A stretch of DNA of 64,000 bases from Bacteroidota bacterium (GTDB taxonomy: Bacteria; Bacteroidota; Bacteroidia; Sphingobacteriales; Sphingobacteriaceae): NCBI GenBank assembly GCA_013287375.1, contig JABDDX010000002.1, forward strand, positions 1 to 64,000. Direction: 5' to 3'. The position numbers and the translations under genes were made by a program. Within the stretch, counting starts at the first letter, position 1. Every line of letters begins with the position of its first letter. The notes under the pieces were generated by a model that saw only the letters and a program-made list of their open reading frames with translations, ran no database searches and was not told the DNA's origin. Below are positions 37,027 to 45,343 of this stretch, one piece after another.

Positions 37027-37607
37027 ATTACCGGCACCCATTCAGGGAATTTAGGCTGGAGCTTTTTAAATAAAGTATAAAACAACCAGCCTACAAAGGA
37101 GCCGTATAACGCACCGCAAAAAACATCAATCGGGTAATGTACGCCTACGTAAACCTGGGCAAAACTGATACTCCCTGCCCAAAGTATCCCCCAAAACCAT
37201 ATCCAGCGCCAGCGTTTGCACCATAGTAATATCATGAATATTGCCATGGCGAAATGATTAGTAGCGTGGGCTGACGGGAAACTGTAGCCTGTTCCGCAAC
37301 CAATTCGCTCAACATCAGTAAGGGAAGTGATTGGATCTCTGCAAGGTCTTAGGCGATGTACTAAATGTTTAACTATTCCTGCGCTGGTTTGATCGGCAAA
37401 TCCAAATGCAAGGACTATAAATAAGATAATTACAATTCCTTTCTTTTTATATCTCCACAAACTAAATCCTAATATAAATACATACAGCGGTATCCATGAT
37501 TTTGGATTGCGTAACCAAGGCATTATCCAATCGAAAAAAGGATTGGTCATGCCATAGTTGATGATATGGAACAGGTGACGGTCGAATTGTAAAAGCTGCT
37601 CGGGCAT
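37023..37607 (-). CDS. PAP2-superfamily membrane phosphatase
   Basis: A 194-residue protein with five or six membrane helices. The three phosphatase motifs are present: KHLVHRLRPCR (K-x6-RP), SFPSAHATNHF (PSGH-like, here PSAH) and SFAQVYVGVHYPIDV, in which an R of the usual S-R-x5-H is replaced. Such enzymes dephosphorylate undecaprenyl pyrophosphate or phosphatidic acid derivatives. The exact substrate is unknown. Confidence 0.87.
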   Translation of the reverse strand: MPEQLLQFDRHLFHIINYGMTNPFFDWIMPWLRNPKSWIPLYVFILGFSLWRYKKKGIVIILFIVLAFGFADQTSAGIVKHLVHRLRPCRDPITSLTDVERIGCGTGYSFPSAHATNHFAMAIFMILLWCKRWRWIWFWGILWAGSISFAQVYVGVHYPIDVFCGALYGSFVGWLFYTLFKKLQPKFPEWVPVI

Positions 37608-37661
37608 AATTTATATTGCCAAATATAACCAATAAATGGAGTGGCTATTGGTTAATTGTTT

Positions 37662-37669
37662 TAATTTTG
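37662..37669 (+). promoter_or_regulatory. -7 promoter box of glmM
   Basis: TAATTTTG fits TAnnTTTG. It lies 21 bases before the TTG start at 37691 and so excludes the longer upstream start. No TTG is found at 19-21 spacing. Confidence 0.55.
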
Positions 37670-37690
37670 CATCAAAATAATACAACAGCT

Positions 37691-39079
37691 TTGACACTCA
37701 TAAAATCAATTTCGGGCATTAGAGGCACCATAGGCGGTGCAGCGGGCGATGGTTTAACACCCGTGGATATTGTAAAATTTACTTCGGCATTTGGTATCTG
37801 GGCCATCCAACAATCGGGGCTTAAAAAGATAGTTATCGGTCGTGATGCGCGTATATCGGGTAGTATGGTGAATAATTTGGTTGTAGGTACTTTACAAGGT
37901 TTAGGTATTGATGTGGTTGATTTAGGTTTATCAACCACACCGACTGTTGAGATAGCTGTTCCTGCTGAAGAGGCTGCGGGTGGTATCATTATTACTGCAA
38001 GCCATAACCCAAAACAATGGAATGCACTTAAATTATTAAATAGTAACGGTGAGTTTATCAGCGATGCTGATGGCCAGGCAGTACTTGAAATTGCTGAAAA
38101 TAGTGATTTTAACTATGCCGCGGTAGATGATTTGGGTAAAGTGGTGTTGGATGATAGCTATCTGCAAAAACATATAGATGTAATATTGGCTTTGCCACTG
38201 GTTGATGTTAAAGCGATTACCGCAGCCGATTTTAAGGTGGTTATAGATTGCGTTAACTCTACAGGAGGAATATTTGTACCTGCTTTATTAAAGGCGTTGG
38301 GCGTTAAAACGGTGCATGAATTGTATTGTGAGCCAGATGGTAAGTTTCCGCATAACCCGGAACCTTTGCCAGAGAATTTAGTGGCGCTATCAAAAGAAGT
38401 ATTGAGCAAACGTGCTGATATAGGGATTGCTGTTGACCCTGATGTTGACCGCCTTTGCTTTGTTTGTGAAGATGGCAGCATGTTTGGCGAGGAATATACA
38501 TTGGTTGCTGTGGCTGATTATGTGCTGAAGCATAATAAAGGCAATACGGTATCAAACTTATCGTCAACACGTGCTTTGCGCGATGTTACCGAGAAAGCTG
38601 GCGGCGAGTACAATGCGGCGGCGGTAGGAGAGGTGAACGTGGTTAACAAAATGAAAGAAACCAACGCGGTTATAGGCGGCGAAGGCAATGGCGGGGTAAT
38701 CTACCCTGAATTACATTACGGTCGTGATGCTTTGGCTGGTATCGCTTTATTTTTAACACATCTGGCTAAATCTGGCAAAACAGTATCTGCTTTAAGGGCA
38801 TCGTATCCAAACTATTTCATCTCGAAAAATAAAATAACGCTAACGCCAGAGATGGATATTGATGCGCTTTTGTTGAAAGTTGAAGAGAAATACAAAAAAC
38901 AACCCCATAGCACTATTGATGGCTTGAAAATAGAATTTGATAAAGAATGGGTACATTTGCGCAAATCGAATACTGAGCCAATTATCCGTATTTATTCGGA
39001 AGCAAGCTCGGAAACGGTGGCGAATAGCTTGGCAAATAAGATTATTGCCGATATAAAGGAAATATTACTTATTGAGTGA
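37691..39079 (+). CDS. glmM: Phosphoglucosamine mutase
   Basis: A 462-residue alpha-D-phosphohexomutase. The start TLIKSISGIRGTIGG is typical of the Bacteroidota enzyme and is preceded by a TTG start codon. The phosphoserine loop is TASHNP, the metal loop DPDVDRLCF, the sugar-binding loop GEGNGGV, and the phosphate-binding loop RKSNTEPIIRIY. It converts glucosamine-6-P to glucosamine-1-P for cell-wall and LPS precursors. The family also includes phosphomannomutases; glmM is favoured by length and context-free similarity. Its 3' end runs into a repeat that flanks the S23-type pseudogene. Confidence 0.9.
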   Translation: MTLIKSISGIRGTIGGAAGDGLTPVDIVKFTSAFGIWAIQQSGLKKIVIGRDARISGSMVNNLVVGTLQGLGIDVVDLGLSTTPTVEIAVPAEEAAGGIIITASHNPKQWNALKLLNSNGEFISDADGQAVLEIAENSDFNYAAVDDLGKVVLDDSYLQKHIDVILALPLVDVKAITAADFKVVIDCVNSTGGIFVPALLKALGVKTVHELYCEPDGKFPHNPEPLPENLVALSKEVLSKRADIGIAVDPDVDRLCFVCEDGSMFGEEYTLVAVADYVLKHNKGNTVSNLSSTRALRDVTEKAGGEYNAAAVGEVNVVNKMKETNAVIGGEGNGGVIYPELHYGRDALAGIALFLTHLAKSGKTVSALRASYPNYFISKNKITLTPEMDIDALLLKVEEKYKKQPHSTIDGLKIEFDKEWVHLRKSNTEPIIRIYSEASSETVANSLANKIIADIKEILLIE

Positions 39080-39085
39080 TGGACT

Positions 39086-39106
39086 GATTTAGCGAATGAG
39101 TGATTT
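39086..39106 (+). repeat. Left copy of a 21-bp inverted repeat flanking the S23-type pseudogene
   Basis: GATTTAGCGAATGAGTGATTT is the reverse complement of the right copy with one mismatch. A degenerate second unit lies just left, overlapping the end of glmM. Confidence 0.8.
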
Positions 39107-39113
39107 TTTATTT

Positions 39114-39142
39114 ATAAGGTGAATAAATTATATTCACCTTAT
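39114..39142. repeat. Perfect 12-bp inverted repeat over the pseudogene start codon
   Basis: ATAAGGTGAATA and TATTCACCTTAT flank AATTA. The right arm covers the first bases of the ATG at 39141, so the RNA hairpin would mask the start codon. It could also act as a weak terminator for glmM. Confidence 0.75.
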
Positions 39143-39514
39143 GGAAAGAATGGAAAAATCCGAATTTGCTGAATATTTTAGAAAGAGAACTAAGAAATTT
39201 GTTGTTGATAATATAGATTTATTTAGATCATTACCCAAAACAGAAGAAGCAAAAATAAAATAGGCCGACAATTATTAAGATGTTCTTCTTCTGTTGGTTC
39301 AAATTACCGGGCTGCCTGCCGGGCAAGATCACAGGCAGAGTTTCATTCTAAACTTTCCATCGTTGTAGAAGAAGCTGACGAAAGTGTTTTTTGGGTGGAA
39401 ATTTTAATTGACTCCAATATTGTAAAACCGGGTGAGATAAACGGTTTAATGAATGAAGCTAATGAAATATTAAAAGTTGTTTCAACTGCACGTAAGTCAG
39501 TATCAAACAAATAA
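39141..39514 (+). pseudogene. Four-helix-bundle (S23/IVP-type) protein gene with a frameshift
   Basis: The first part reads MERMEKSEFAEYFRKRTKKF, then a helix ending SLPKTEEAKIK and an in-frame TAG at about 39262. In the next frame the family continues: IGRQLLRCSSSVGSNYRAAC, then ARSQAEFHSKLSIVVEEADE and FWVEILIDSN, ending at 39514. A one-base loss in the A-rich stretch near 39255 explains the break. This family, first found as proteins encoded in intervening sequences of 23S rRNA, is scattered through Bacteroidota genomes and its role is unclear. The whole reading frame lies between inverted repeats, which suggests a cassette. Confidence 0.8.
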
Positions 39515-39517
39515 GAT

Positions 39518-39548
39518 AAATCACTCATTCACTAAATCACTCATTCAC
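39518..39548 (+). repeat. Right copy of the flanking repeat, with tandem 14-mer units
   Basis: AAATCACTCATTCACTAAATC (39518-39538) mirrors the left copy. The unit AATCACTCATTCAC occurs at 39519-39532 and again at 39535-39548, a 16-base period. The same 14-mer recurs upstream of thyA. Confidence 0.85.
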
Positions 39549-39559
39549 AAATAAGAACT

Positions 39560-40696
39560 ATGCGTGTTTACTTAGATAATGCTGCTACTACTCCGTTAGA
39601 CCCGGAAGTGATGAAGGAAATGTGTAAAGTGATGGAAAATACCTATGGTAACCCATCGTCAATACACTCACATGGGCGGGAAGCACGTACGCTTATTGAA
39701 CGTTCACGTAAAACGGTTGCTAATTTATTGGGTACATCACCATCGGAGATATTCTTTACTTCGAGTGGTACCGAGGCGGATAATATGGCTATCAGGTGCG
39801 GTATTGTTGATCATAACATTAAACATGCTATAACTAGTCGTATTGAGCATCATGCGGTTATACATACTTTTGAAGCGCTTGAAAAAGCGGGTGTTATCAA
39901 ACTAAGTTTTGTTAATCTTGATTCAAAAGGAAACATCGACTACCAACATCTTGAAACTTTATTGAAGGATAACGAGCGTAGCTTTGTATCAATCATGCAT
40001 GCTAATAATGAGATAGGTACCCTGTCGGATATGGAGCGTATCGGCGATTTGTGCGAGGTTTATAACGCCATCTATCATTGTGATACGGTGCAAACAATGG
40101 GGCATTACAAGCACGATTTAAGCAAATTAAAGGCTCACTTTGTAGTATGTTCAGCGCATAAGCTGCATGGGCCAAAGGGTGTTGGGTTTTTGCATATCAA
40201 TCATCGTATAAAAATTAAACCGCTTATTTACGGCGGCGCGCAGGAGCGTAACATGCGTGGTGGTACCGAAAATATTTATGGCATTGTTGGCCTTGCCAAA
40301 GCTTTGGATATGGCCTATGCCGATATGGAGCAGCACCAACAGCATATACAAGGCCTGAAAACCTACATGATAGACCAGTTGAAGGAAAGTATCCCCGGTA
40401 TTGAATTCAATGGTGAGACGGCCCCTGATAAAAGCTTGTATACTGTTTTAAACGTTTCCTTCCCCGAAATGGAAATGGCTGATATGTTATTGTTTAACCT
40501 GGATATTGCCGGAATCTCTGCATCCGGTGGCAGTGCCTGTAGCTCGGGTAGCGATATTGGATCGCATGTGCTTACCGCAATCGTCGCGAGCCCATCTAGG
40601 CCCTCGGTAAGATTTTCCTTTTCAAAAAACACTACAAAAGAGGAGATAGACTATACAGTAACCAAAGTACGCGAACTGTGCTTGGTTAGCGCTTGA
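39560..40696 (+). CDS. Cysteine desulfurase (NifS/IscS family)
   Basis: A 378-residue PLP enzyme. YLDNAATTPLDPEV and TYGNPSSIHSHG begin the fold; TSSGTEADNMAI binds the cofactor; SAHKLHGPKG carries the PLP lysine. The sulfur-carrying cysteine is in GGSACSSGSDIGSHV near residue 320. It releases sulfur from cysteine for iron-sulfur clusters or tRNA thiolation. No iscU is adjacent, so the pathway is not fixed. It begins 12 bases after the repeat that bounds the S23-type cassette. Confidence 0.93.
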   Translation: MRVYLDNAATTPLDPEVMKEMCKVMENTYGNPSSIHSHGREARTLIERSRKTVANLLGTSPSEIFFTSSGTEADNMAIRCGIVDHNIKHAITSRIEHHAVIHTFEALEKAGVIKLSFVNLDSKGNIDYQHLETLLKDNERSFVSIMHANNEIGTLSDMERIGDLCEVYNAIYHCDTVQTMGHYKHDLSKLKAHFVVCSAHKLHGPKGVGFLHINHRIKIKPLIYGGAQERNMRGGTENIYGIVGLAKALDMAYADMEQHQQHIQGLKTYMIDQLKESIPGIEFNGETAPDKSLYTVLNVSFPEMEMADMLLFNLDIAGISASGGSACSSGSDIGSHVLTAIVASPSRPSVRFSFSKNTTKEEIDYTVTKVRELCLVSA

Positions 40697-40879
40697 TAGT
40701 TTTTTGCAGAAAATTGTTTTTTATTCGATTGTAACTTAGTACCTTAGTGTATTGAGTTTGGATTTACCCCGATTGGTTAAATTGTTGGCATGGTAATGGC
40801 TTCTAGTTAGTTATCAGTTAATAATTAAATTATGAAAGCCGTGGATGTTGTAATTACATCTGCACAATAAAAGCTAATC

Positions 40880-41149
40880 ATGGAAAAGAGTAAAAATATC
40901 AAACCTGGTCAGGCCCCTGAGAGAAAGCAACCGGAAAAAGACAAAACAATCTATCCGCACGAGAATGAGTTTTCTGAACCAGCAGAAGGTAGTGATGCGT
41001 CATATAGTGAGAAAAATGATGTTACTCCTCCAAATAAAAAGGAGTTTCCAGCAGTTGGCCCTGCAGAAACAGATTTTGTTAGCCGCCCTAATGGCCGCAC
41101 CACAGGTCGTATGGTAGGCCATGAACCAGGAACCGAAAACAATCTATAA
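40880..41149 (+). CDS. Small hydrophilic protein of unknown function
   Basis: An 89-residue protein almost without hydrophobic stretches, rich in Glu, Lys, Pro, Gly and Asn (KPGQAPERKQPEKDK, RPNGRTTGRMVGHEPGTE). It looks intrinsically disordered. The following gene is of the same character, 12 bases on, and the pair ends at a strong terminator. Such proteins are often stress-related, but no family was recognised. Confidence 0.6.
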   Translation: MEKSKNIKPGQAPERKQPEKDKTIYPHENEFSEPAEGSDASYSEKNDVTPPNKKEFPAVGPAETDFVSRPNGRTTGRMVGHEPGTENNL

Positions 41150-41161
41150 TCTATTACAATT

Positions 41162-41362
41162 ATGAAAAGCGAAAACAAAATCTCGGAAAATGATCGTGAA
41201 ATGAAACCACACACCCACAGCAACGACTATAACAACGAAATGAGTTCGGGAACTATAGGCGCTGAAGGTGCGAATGATAATGGTGCAAGTACATTAAGGG
41301 CATTGCATAAGAAACATGCAAATAAATCTTTTGTCAAAAGCCATAGAAAACCTATATTATAG
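41162..41362 (+). CDS. Small hydrophilic protein of unknown function (second of a pair)
   Basis: A 66-residue protein, polar and Asn/Ser/Lys/His-rich (MKSENKISENDREMKPHTH, then a short SSGTIGAEGANDNGAST segment and a basic tail). No family or structured domain is evident. It is co-directional with the previous small gene and ends 55 bases before a rho-independent terminator. Confidence 0.55.
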   Translation: MKSENKISENDREMKPHTHSNDYNNEMSSGTIGAEGANDNGASTLRALHKKHANKSFVKSHRKPIL

Positions 41363-41416
41363 TTACCGGCTAAACCGGGATTAAATATCCCATTTGCTCA
41401 CAACACCGGTAATGGA

Positions 41417-41451
41417 AAAGGCCCTGAGAAATCAGGGCCTTTTTGTTTTTT
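41417..41451 (+). terminator. Rho-independent terminator of the small-protein pair
   Basis: AAGGCCCTGA pairs with TCAGGGCCTT over a GAAA loop, then TTTGTTTTTT. Confidence 0.9.
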
Positions 41452-41478
41452 GATCGATTCTATATAAGCACAAGCATA

Positions 41479-41515
41479 CTATGTCATTGCTTCGTACCTT
41501 ACAGCAATGACATAG
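41479..41515. repeat. Palindromic repeat, 13-bp perfect arms
   Basis: CTATGTCATTGCT (41479-41491) and AGCAATGACATAG (41503-41515) flank 11 bases. The GTCATTGC core recalls REP-like elements, distinct in sequence from the 55941 palindrome. Confidence 0.7.
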
Positions 41516-41644
41516 TTTTACATCCATCTGGAAAGTTGGGAATTGTCGCTCTATCGCTCCACAATAACGACACTTTATCATATTAAATAGCTTCTTCCAA
41601 AGGCTCAATTTGTAAAGTTATTGTAAAACTGAAAATAATTCTTT

Positions 41645-41682
41645 AAACATATGATGTTTTGTTAAATAAACATCATATGTTT
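41645..41682. promoter_or_regulatory. Operator-like inverted repeat overlapping the promoter of the GntR-type regulator
   Basis: AAACATATGATGTTT and AAACATCATATGTTT are perfect 15-bp arms around TGTTAAAT. Each arm is itself nearly palindromic about CATATG, as if two dimer sites were present. The right arm overlaps the -7 box TATGTTTG at 41676-41683, which places the site where a repressor would block transcription; autorepression by the downstream regulator is inferred. Confidence 0.7.
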
Positions 41683-41702
41683 GTATCGTTAAATAAGATG
41701 AT

Positions 41703-42356
41703 ATGAACGTTAAAGAAAAACTTGGTGACCGTATTGTAAACCAAATTAGGGCGGATATAACAAGCGGAACCTATAAAATAAACGAAAAGATACCTGCTGA
41801 GCCCGAGCTGATGAAGCTATATGGCGTAGGGCGATCAACCATAAGAGAGGCAATCAAAACGCTGGCTACGTCGGGGATATTGAAAGTTCAGCAAGGCTTT
41901 GGTACCATTGTCAATTCGGCTGTCAGTGAACAAACAATTGATCAGCGATTGAGGAATGCTGACTTTGATGAGATAAACGCGGTACGAAAGTTATTGGAAA
42001 CCGAGATTGTGAAACTTGCTGTCGAGAACCACTCCGTATCACATATTGATGAGATAGAACGTTGCCTCGAAAATAGGCGACTAGCTATTCTATCTGAGCA
42101 GCACAACGCTTGTATCGAGGCTGATATCGCTTTCCATATGTCCATTGCCAGGGCGTCGCTTAATACCGTACTGGCCGATCTGTATCAAAGCTTTACCTTA
42201 ACTATCCGTGATTTCTTCTCGAAACGCGAAGTTAAAGGTGTAAGTCATTTCGCCATGAGTCACCATTTGCATGAGGCTTTGTATAAAGCCATCAGGGCAC
42301 AAAAAATCAAACAAGCTCAAACCATCATCAAAGAAATATTGGATAATAACTATTAA
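41703..42356 (+). CDS. GntR/FadR-family transcriptional regulator
   Basis: A 217-residue regulator. The N-terminal winged helix has KINEKIPAEPELMKLYGVGR then STIREAIKTLATSGILKVQQ, the standard GntR pattern. The C-terminal FCD-type domain is helical (INAVRKLLETEIVKLAVENH, HACIEADIAFHMSIARAS, HHLHEALYKAI), with the histidines that usually bind a metal and ligand. It probably controls the following TauE-like and DUF1634 genes; the repeat just upstream is a candidate operator. ATG 20 bases after the -7 box. Confidence 0.92.
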   Translation: MNVKEKLGDRIVNQIRADITSGTYKINEKIPAEPELMKLYGVGRSTIREAIKTLATSGILKVQQGFGTIVNSAVSEQTIDQRLRNADFDEINAVRKLLETEIVKLAVENHSVSHIDEIERCLENRRLAILSEQHNACIEADIAFHMSIARASLNTVLADLYQSFTLTIRDFFSKREVKGVSHFAMSHHLHEALYKAIRAQKIKQAQTIIKEILDNNY

Positions 42357-42364
42357 TATATATC

Positions 42365-43198
42365 ATGACTATACTCACATTCACATTAATATTGCTTGCA
42401 GGGGCCTACCTGGCAGGCTTAGTTGGCTCGCTTACCGGGCTTGGCGGCGGCGTTGTTGTAATACCATTATTAACATTAGTGTTTCATGTAGATATCCGCT
42501 ACGCCATAGGTGCCGCGCTGCTGGCCTCTATCGCGAATTCATCGGGCGCGGCAAGTGCTTACGTTAAGGAAGGTATCACAAATATCCGCTTAGGTATGTT
42601 TTTGGAAATAGCTACCACCATAGGTGCGGTTGGAGGGGCCGTAATAGCGGTATATACGCCAACTAACACCATCGCTATATTATTCGGCGCGATACTTCTG
42701 TTTTCGGCTGCTATGACCATCCGTAAAAAGAACCAGGAAGTTAGCACAGAGGGGAGTCCTTTATCCTACAAATTAAAGCTGAATAGCAGTTATCCAACCA
42801 AGAACGGTGAAGTAAACTACAAGCTAAAAAACGTAGGTGCAGGTTTTTCCATCATGGCGCTTGCAGGGGTCTTATCCGGTTTGTTAGGCATTGGTTCCGG
42901 TGCTTTAAAAGTATTGGCTATGGATTCAACTATGCATATCCCTTTTAAGGTGAGTACCACTACCAGTAATTTTATGATAGGGGTTACAGCGGCAGCCAGC
43001 GCGGTAGTTTATTTACAAAGAGGTTATATGGATGCCGGGATAGCTTTCCCGGTGATGCTGGGTGTTTTAGGCGGTGCATTTACCGGATCAAAATTACTGA
43101 CCCGGATGGATCCCAAAGTATTGAAGTATATATTTTGCGTCGCCATAACTTTTGTGGCTGCTGAAATGATATTTAACGGCTATAACCACAAATTTTAA
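42365..43198 (+). CDS. TauE/SafE-family membrane transporter
   Basis: A 277-residue protein with about eight membrane helices. AGLVGSLTGLGGGVVVIPLL opens it and GLLGIGSGALKVLAMD repeats the pattern, the two half-signatures of TauE/SafE exporters. Members are linked with export or import of sulfonates, sulfite or organic acids. Together with the DUF1634 gene after it and the GntR regulator before it, it forms a small inducible transport operon. The substrate is unknown. Confidence 0.9.
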   Translation: MTILTFTLILLAGAYLAGLVGSLTGLGGGVVVIPLLTLVFHVDIRYAIGAALLASIANSSGAASAYVKEGITNIRLGMFLEIATTIGAVGGAVIAVYTPTNTIAILFGAILLFSAAMTIRKKNQEVSTEGSPLSYKLKLNSSYPTKNGEVNYKLKNVGAGFSIMALAGVLSGLLGIGSGALKVLAMDSTMHIPFKVSTTTSNFMIGVTAAASAVVYLQRGYMDAGIAFPVMLGVLGGAFTGSKLLTRMDPKVLKYIFCVAITFVAAEMIFNGYNHKF

Positions 43199-43218
43199 TC
43201 TTATTAAAATAAAAAGAA

Positions 43219-43620
43219 ATGAAAAAAGTAATCAGCAAAAGTTTTCTGGCCGATGCAGATATTGAAAAAATCATCGGTTTGCAATTAAGATATGGCGTAG
43301 TAATTGCCAGCCTTATAGTTTTAATGGGAGGGATTTTATATTTGGTTCAGCAAGGGCAAGGGGCTATTCCTCCGTATCACACCTTTTTAGGCGAAAGTGC
43401 CGGATATACCAGCTTTTCGCAAATAGTTAATGGTATTGGAGCAGGGCAGGCCAAAGGTATTGTTCAGGCGGGTGTGGTGGTATTGATTGCTACTCCCATA
43501 CTTCGTATAGCCTTCTCTTTGGTCGGTTTTATTTTGGAGAAAGACAGGCTTTACATCATAATCACCGCTATAGTATTAAGCGTGATGTTGTTCAGTATTT
43601 TTGGAGGATTGAAAATATAA
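43219..43620 (+). CDS. DUF1634 membrane protein
   Basis: A 133-residue protein with three membrane helices (residues about 25-45, 80-105, 110-130), including GVVVLIATPILRIAFSLVGF, the DUF1634 core. The gene frequently sits beside TauE/SafE-type genes, as here, so it is probably an accessory transporter subunit. Followed by a bidirectional terminator. Confidence 0.87.
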   Translation: MKKVISKSFLADADIEKIIGLQLRYGVVIASLIVLMGGILYLVQQGQGAIPPYHTFLGESAGYTSFSQIVNGIGAGQAKGIVQAGVVVLIATPILRIAFSLVGFILEKDRLYIIITAIVLSVMLFSIFGGLKI

Positions 43621-43650
43621 GCAGGCCAGTTAGCTTAGATTTCGATTAAT

Positions 43651-43698
43651 TATCTAACAAGAACATCCGGCACACATGCTGGACGTTCTTGTTAGATA
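43651..43698. terminator. Bidirectional terminator-like palindrome between convergent genes
   Basis: TATCTAACAAGAAC (43651-43664) and GTTCTTGTTAGATA (43685-43698) are perfect 14-bp arms, extended by an inner TCC/GGA. It lies between the DUF1634 stop and the cupin stop. T-runs are lacking. Confidence 0.55.
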
Positions 43699-43718
43699 TA
43701 GACAATTTCTTCTATTAT

Positions 43719-44114
43719 TTATTTAACGTATTGCTCATCAGTTACGTGTTCCATCCAATCCACCGGCGAACCATTAAGTTTTTCCTGAATGGCAATATGT
43801 GTCATTGCCGTAGTTGATGTAGCGCCGTGCCAATGTTTCTCATCCGGCGCAAACCAAACAATATCTCCCTGGCGTATTTGTTCTATCGGCCCACCTTCGC
43901 GTTGGGCCCAGCCGCTGCCTGCGGTAACTATTAATGTTTGCCCAAGTGGGTGGGTGTGCCAAGCGGTGCGTGCACCCGGTTCAAAGGTTACCAACGCCAT
44001 AGCAACCCGTGCCGGGTCAGGTGGACTAAAAAGCGGATCAATCCTAACGGTTCCGGTAAAATATTCGGACGGCCCTTTACCTGATGGTTGGGAACCGCTG
44101 CGTTTAATTTCCAT
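43719..44114 (-). CDS. Cupin protein, hydroxynitrile-lyase/carboxymuconolactone type
   Basis: A 131-residue single-domain cupin. [20 protein letters not shown] contains the first metal motif (H, H and Q) and [11 protein letters not shown] the second. This arrangement matches the small Mn-dependent cupins that include bacterial hydroxynitrile lyases of the GtHNL type. Physiological substrate is unknown. It is monocistronic and convergent with the DUF1634 gene. Confidence 0.82.
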   Translation of the reverse strand: MEIKRSGSQPSGKGPSEYFTGTVRIDPLFSPPDPARVAMALVTFEPGARTAWHTHPLGQTLIVTAGSGWAQREGGPIEQIRQGDIVWFAPDEKHWHGATSTTAMTHIAIQEKLNGSPVDWMEHVTDEQYVK

Positions 44115-44191
44115 AATTTTTATCTTTTATATTCTCTTAACAATATTAATCTGATGATGTTTAGTTTTAAAACTAAAGATTCCTTTAAACA

Positions 44192-44228
44192 AAAAAGCGG
44201 CTGTTCTTAAATAGAACAGCCGCTTTTT
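44192..44228 (-). terminator. Rho-independent terminator of accD
   Basis: GCGGCTGTTC pairs with GAACAGCCGC; both flanks have A5/T5 runs, so it could work on both strands. It lies 17 bases beyond the accD stop. Confidence 0.88.
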
Positions 44229-44244
44229 GTTGGATAATATTTTT

Positions 44245-45090
44245 TTAAGCCGCTATCATTTTTAAGAATGATGACAGCTTCTCTTTCATTTCTCTTCTAT
44301 CAACAATAAAATCTAAAAAGCCATGCTCTTGTACAAATTCAGCAGTTTGGAATCCTTTAGGCAGATCTTTTTTGATCGTTTCTTTAATAACGCGCGGGCC
44401 TGCAAATCCAATTAATGAACCTGGCTCAGCAATGTTAATATCGCCCAACATAGCGTATGATGCCGTTACACCACCTGTAGTCGGGTCGGTTAATAAGGAT
44501 ATATAAGGTATTTTAGCTTGTGACAATAGAGCTAGTTTGGCTGATGTTTTAGCCATTTGCATTAGCGAGTAGGCAGCTTCCATCATACGGGCGCCACCTG
44601 ATTTTGAGATCATCAAAAACGGAATTTTATTGGCGATACTATAATCGATAGATCTCGCGATCTTTTCACCAACTACCGATCCCATTGAACCGCCGATGAA
44701 GTTGAAATCCATACAGGCAATAACCAAATCTTCGCCATTCATTTTGCCGGTTGCGGAGCGTATAGCATCCTTTAATCCGGTTTTTTTCATGGTTTCTTTA
44801 ATCCTGTCGGTATATTTTTTGGTATCCTCAAACTGCAGCGGGTCGCCGGATTGAAGGTTGTTAAATAATTCAGTAAACTCATTATTATCAAACAGGATGG
44901 AGAAATATTCCTTCGATCCTATTCTTAAATGATAACCGCAGTAGTGACAAACGTATTGATTTTCAACCTGCTCAGAGTAGTGAAGGGGTTTTTTACATTC
45001 AGGGCATTTATTCCATATCCCGTCCGGTGCTTCCTTCTTTTCCTCAGTGGTCGTAATTATTCCTTTTATCTCGCGTTTAAACCAGGCCAT
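44245..45090 (-). CDS. accD: Acetyl-CoA carboxylase carboxyltransferase subunit beta
   Basis: A 281-residue protein starting [11 protein letters not shown], as in the family; a TTG at 45111 would add seven residues. The zinc ribbon [20 protein letters not shown] followed by HYC is intact. [20 protein letters not shown] and [20 protein letters not shown] are carboxyltransferase motifs. With AccA it transfers carboxyl from biotin to acetyl-CoA, making malonyl-CoA for fatty-acid synthesis. Located apart from accA in this window. Confidence 0.94.
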   Translation of the reverse strand: MAWFKREIKGIITTTEEKKEAPDGIWNKCPECKKPLHYSEQVENQYVCHYCGYHLRIGSKEYFSILFDNNEFTELFNNLQSGDPLQFEDTKKYTDRIKETMKKTGLKDAIRSATGKMNGEDLVIACMDFNFIGGSMGSVVGEKIARSIDYSIANKIPFLMISKSGGARMMEAAYSLMQMAKTSAKLALLSQAKIPYISLLTDPTTGGVTASYAMLGDINIAEPGSLIGFAGPRVIKETIKKDLPKGFQTAEFVQEHGFLDFIVDRREMKEKLSSFLKMIAA

Positions 45091-45343
45091 ATCAATATCA
45101 AGCTCTTTCAATATGATGCAAAGAAACGAATTTTTATTTAGATATAGGATTTTTGATAATTTACATCCTGAAGAGAAATGGGAGAGTTTTTAGCAGAAAA
45201 AACTACGTTTGAGATAAAATATATCTTAAATCTATAGTTTTTATCAATTTTGGCCCAAAAATCTAATATCGAAGCACGTATATCTAAAAAATCGATACCG
45301 TATATTCAAAATTTTTATAACTTCGGGGCCCAAAACAAAGTAA

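Larger units (their letters stand above)
41363..41702. other. Intergenic region before the GntR regulator
   Basis: This 340-base gap contains the terminator at 41417, a palindrome with 13-bp arms at 41479-41515, an AT-rich stretch and the double operator-like repeat at 41645-41682. No further gene is supported. Confidence 0.6.

Noticed and set aside
41703-43620. GntR-TauE-DUF1634 as a taurine or sulfonate catabolism operon
   Set aside because: No sulfonate-degrading enzyme is nearby, so the substrate cannot be assigned.
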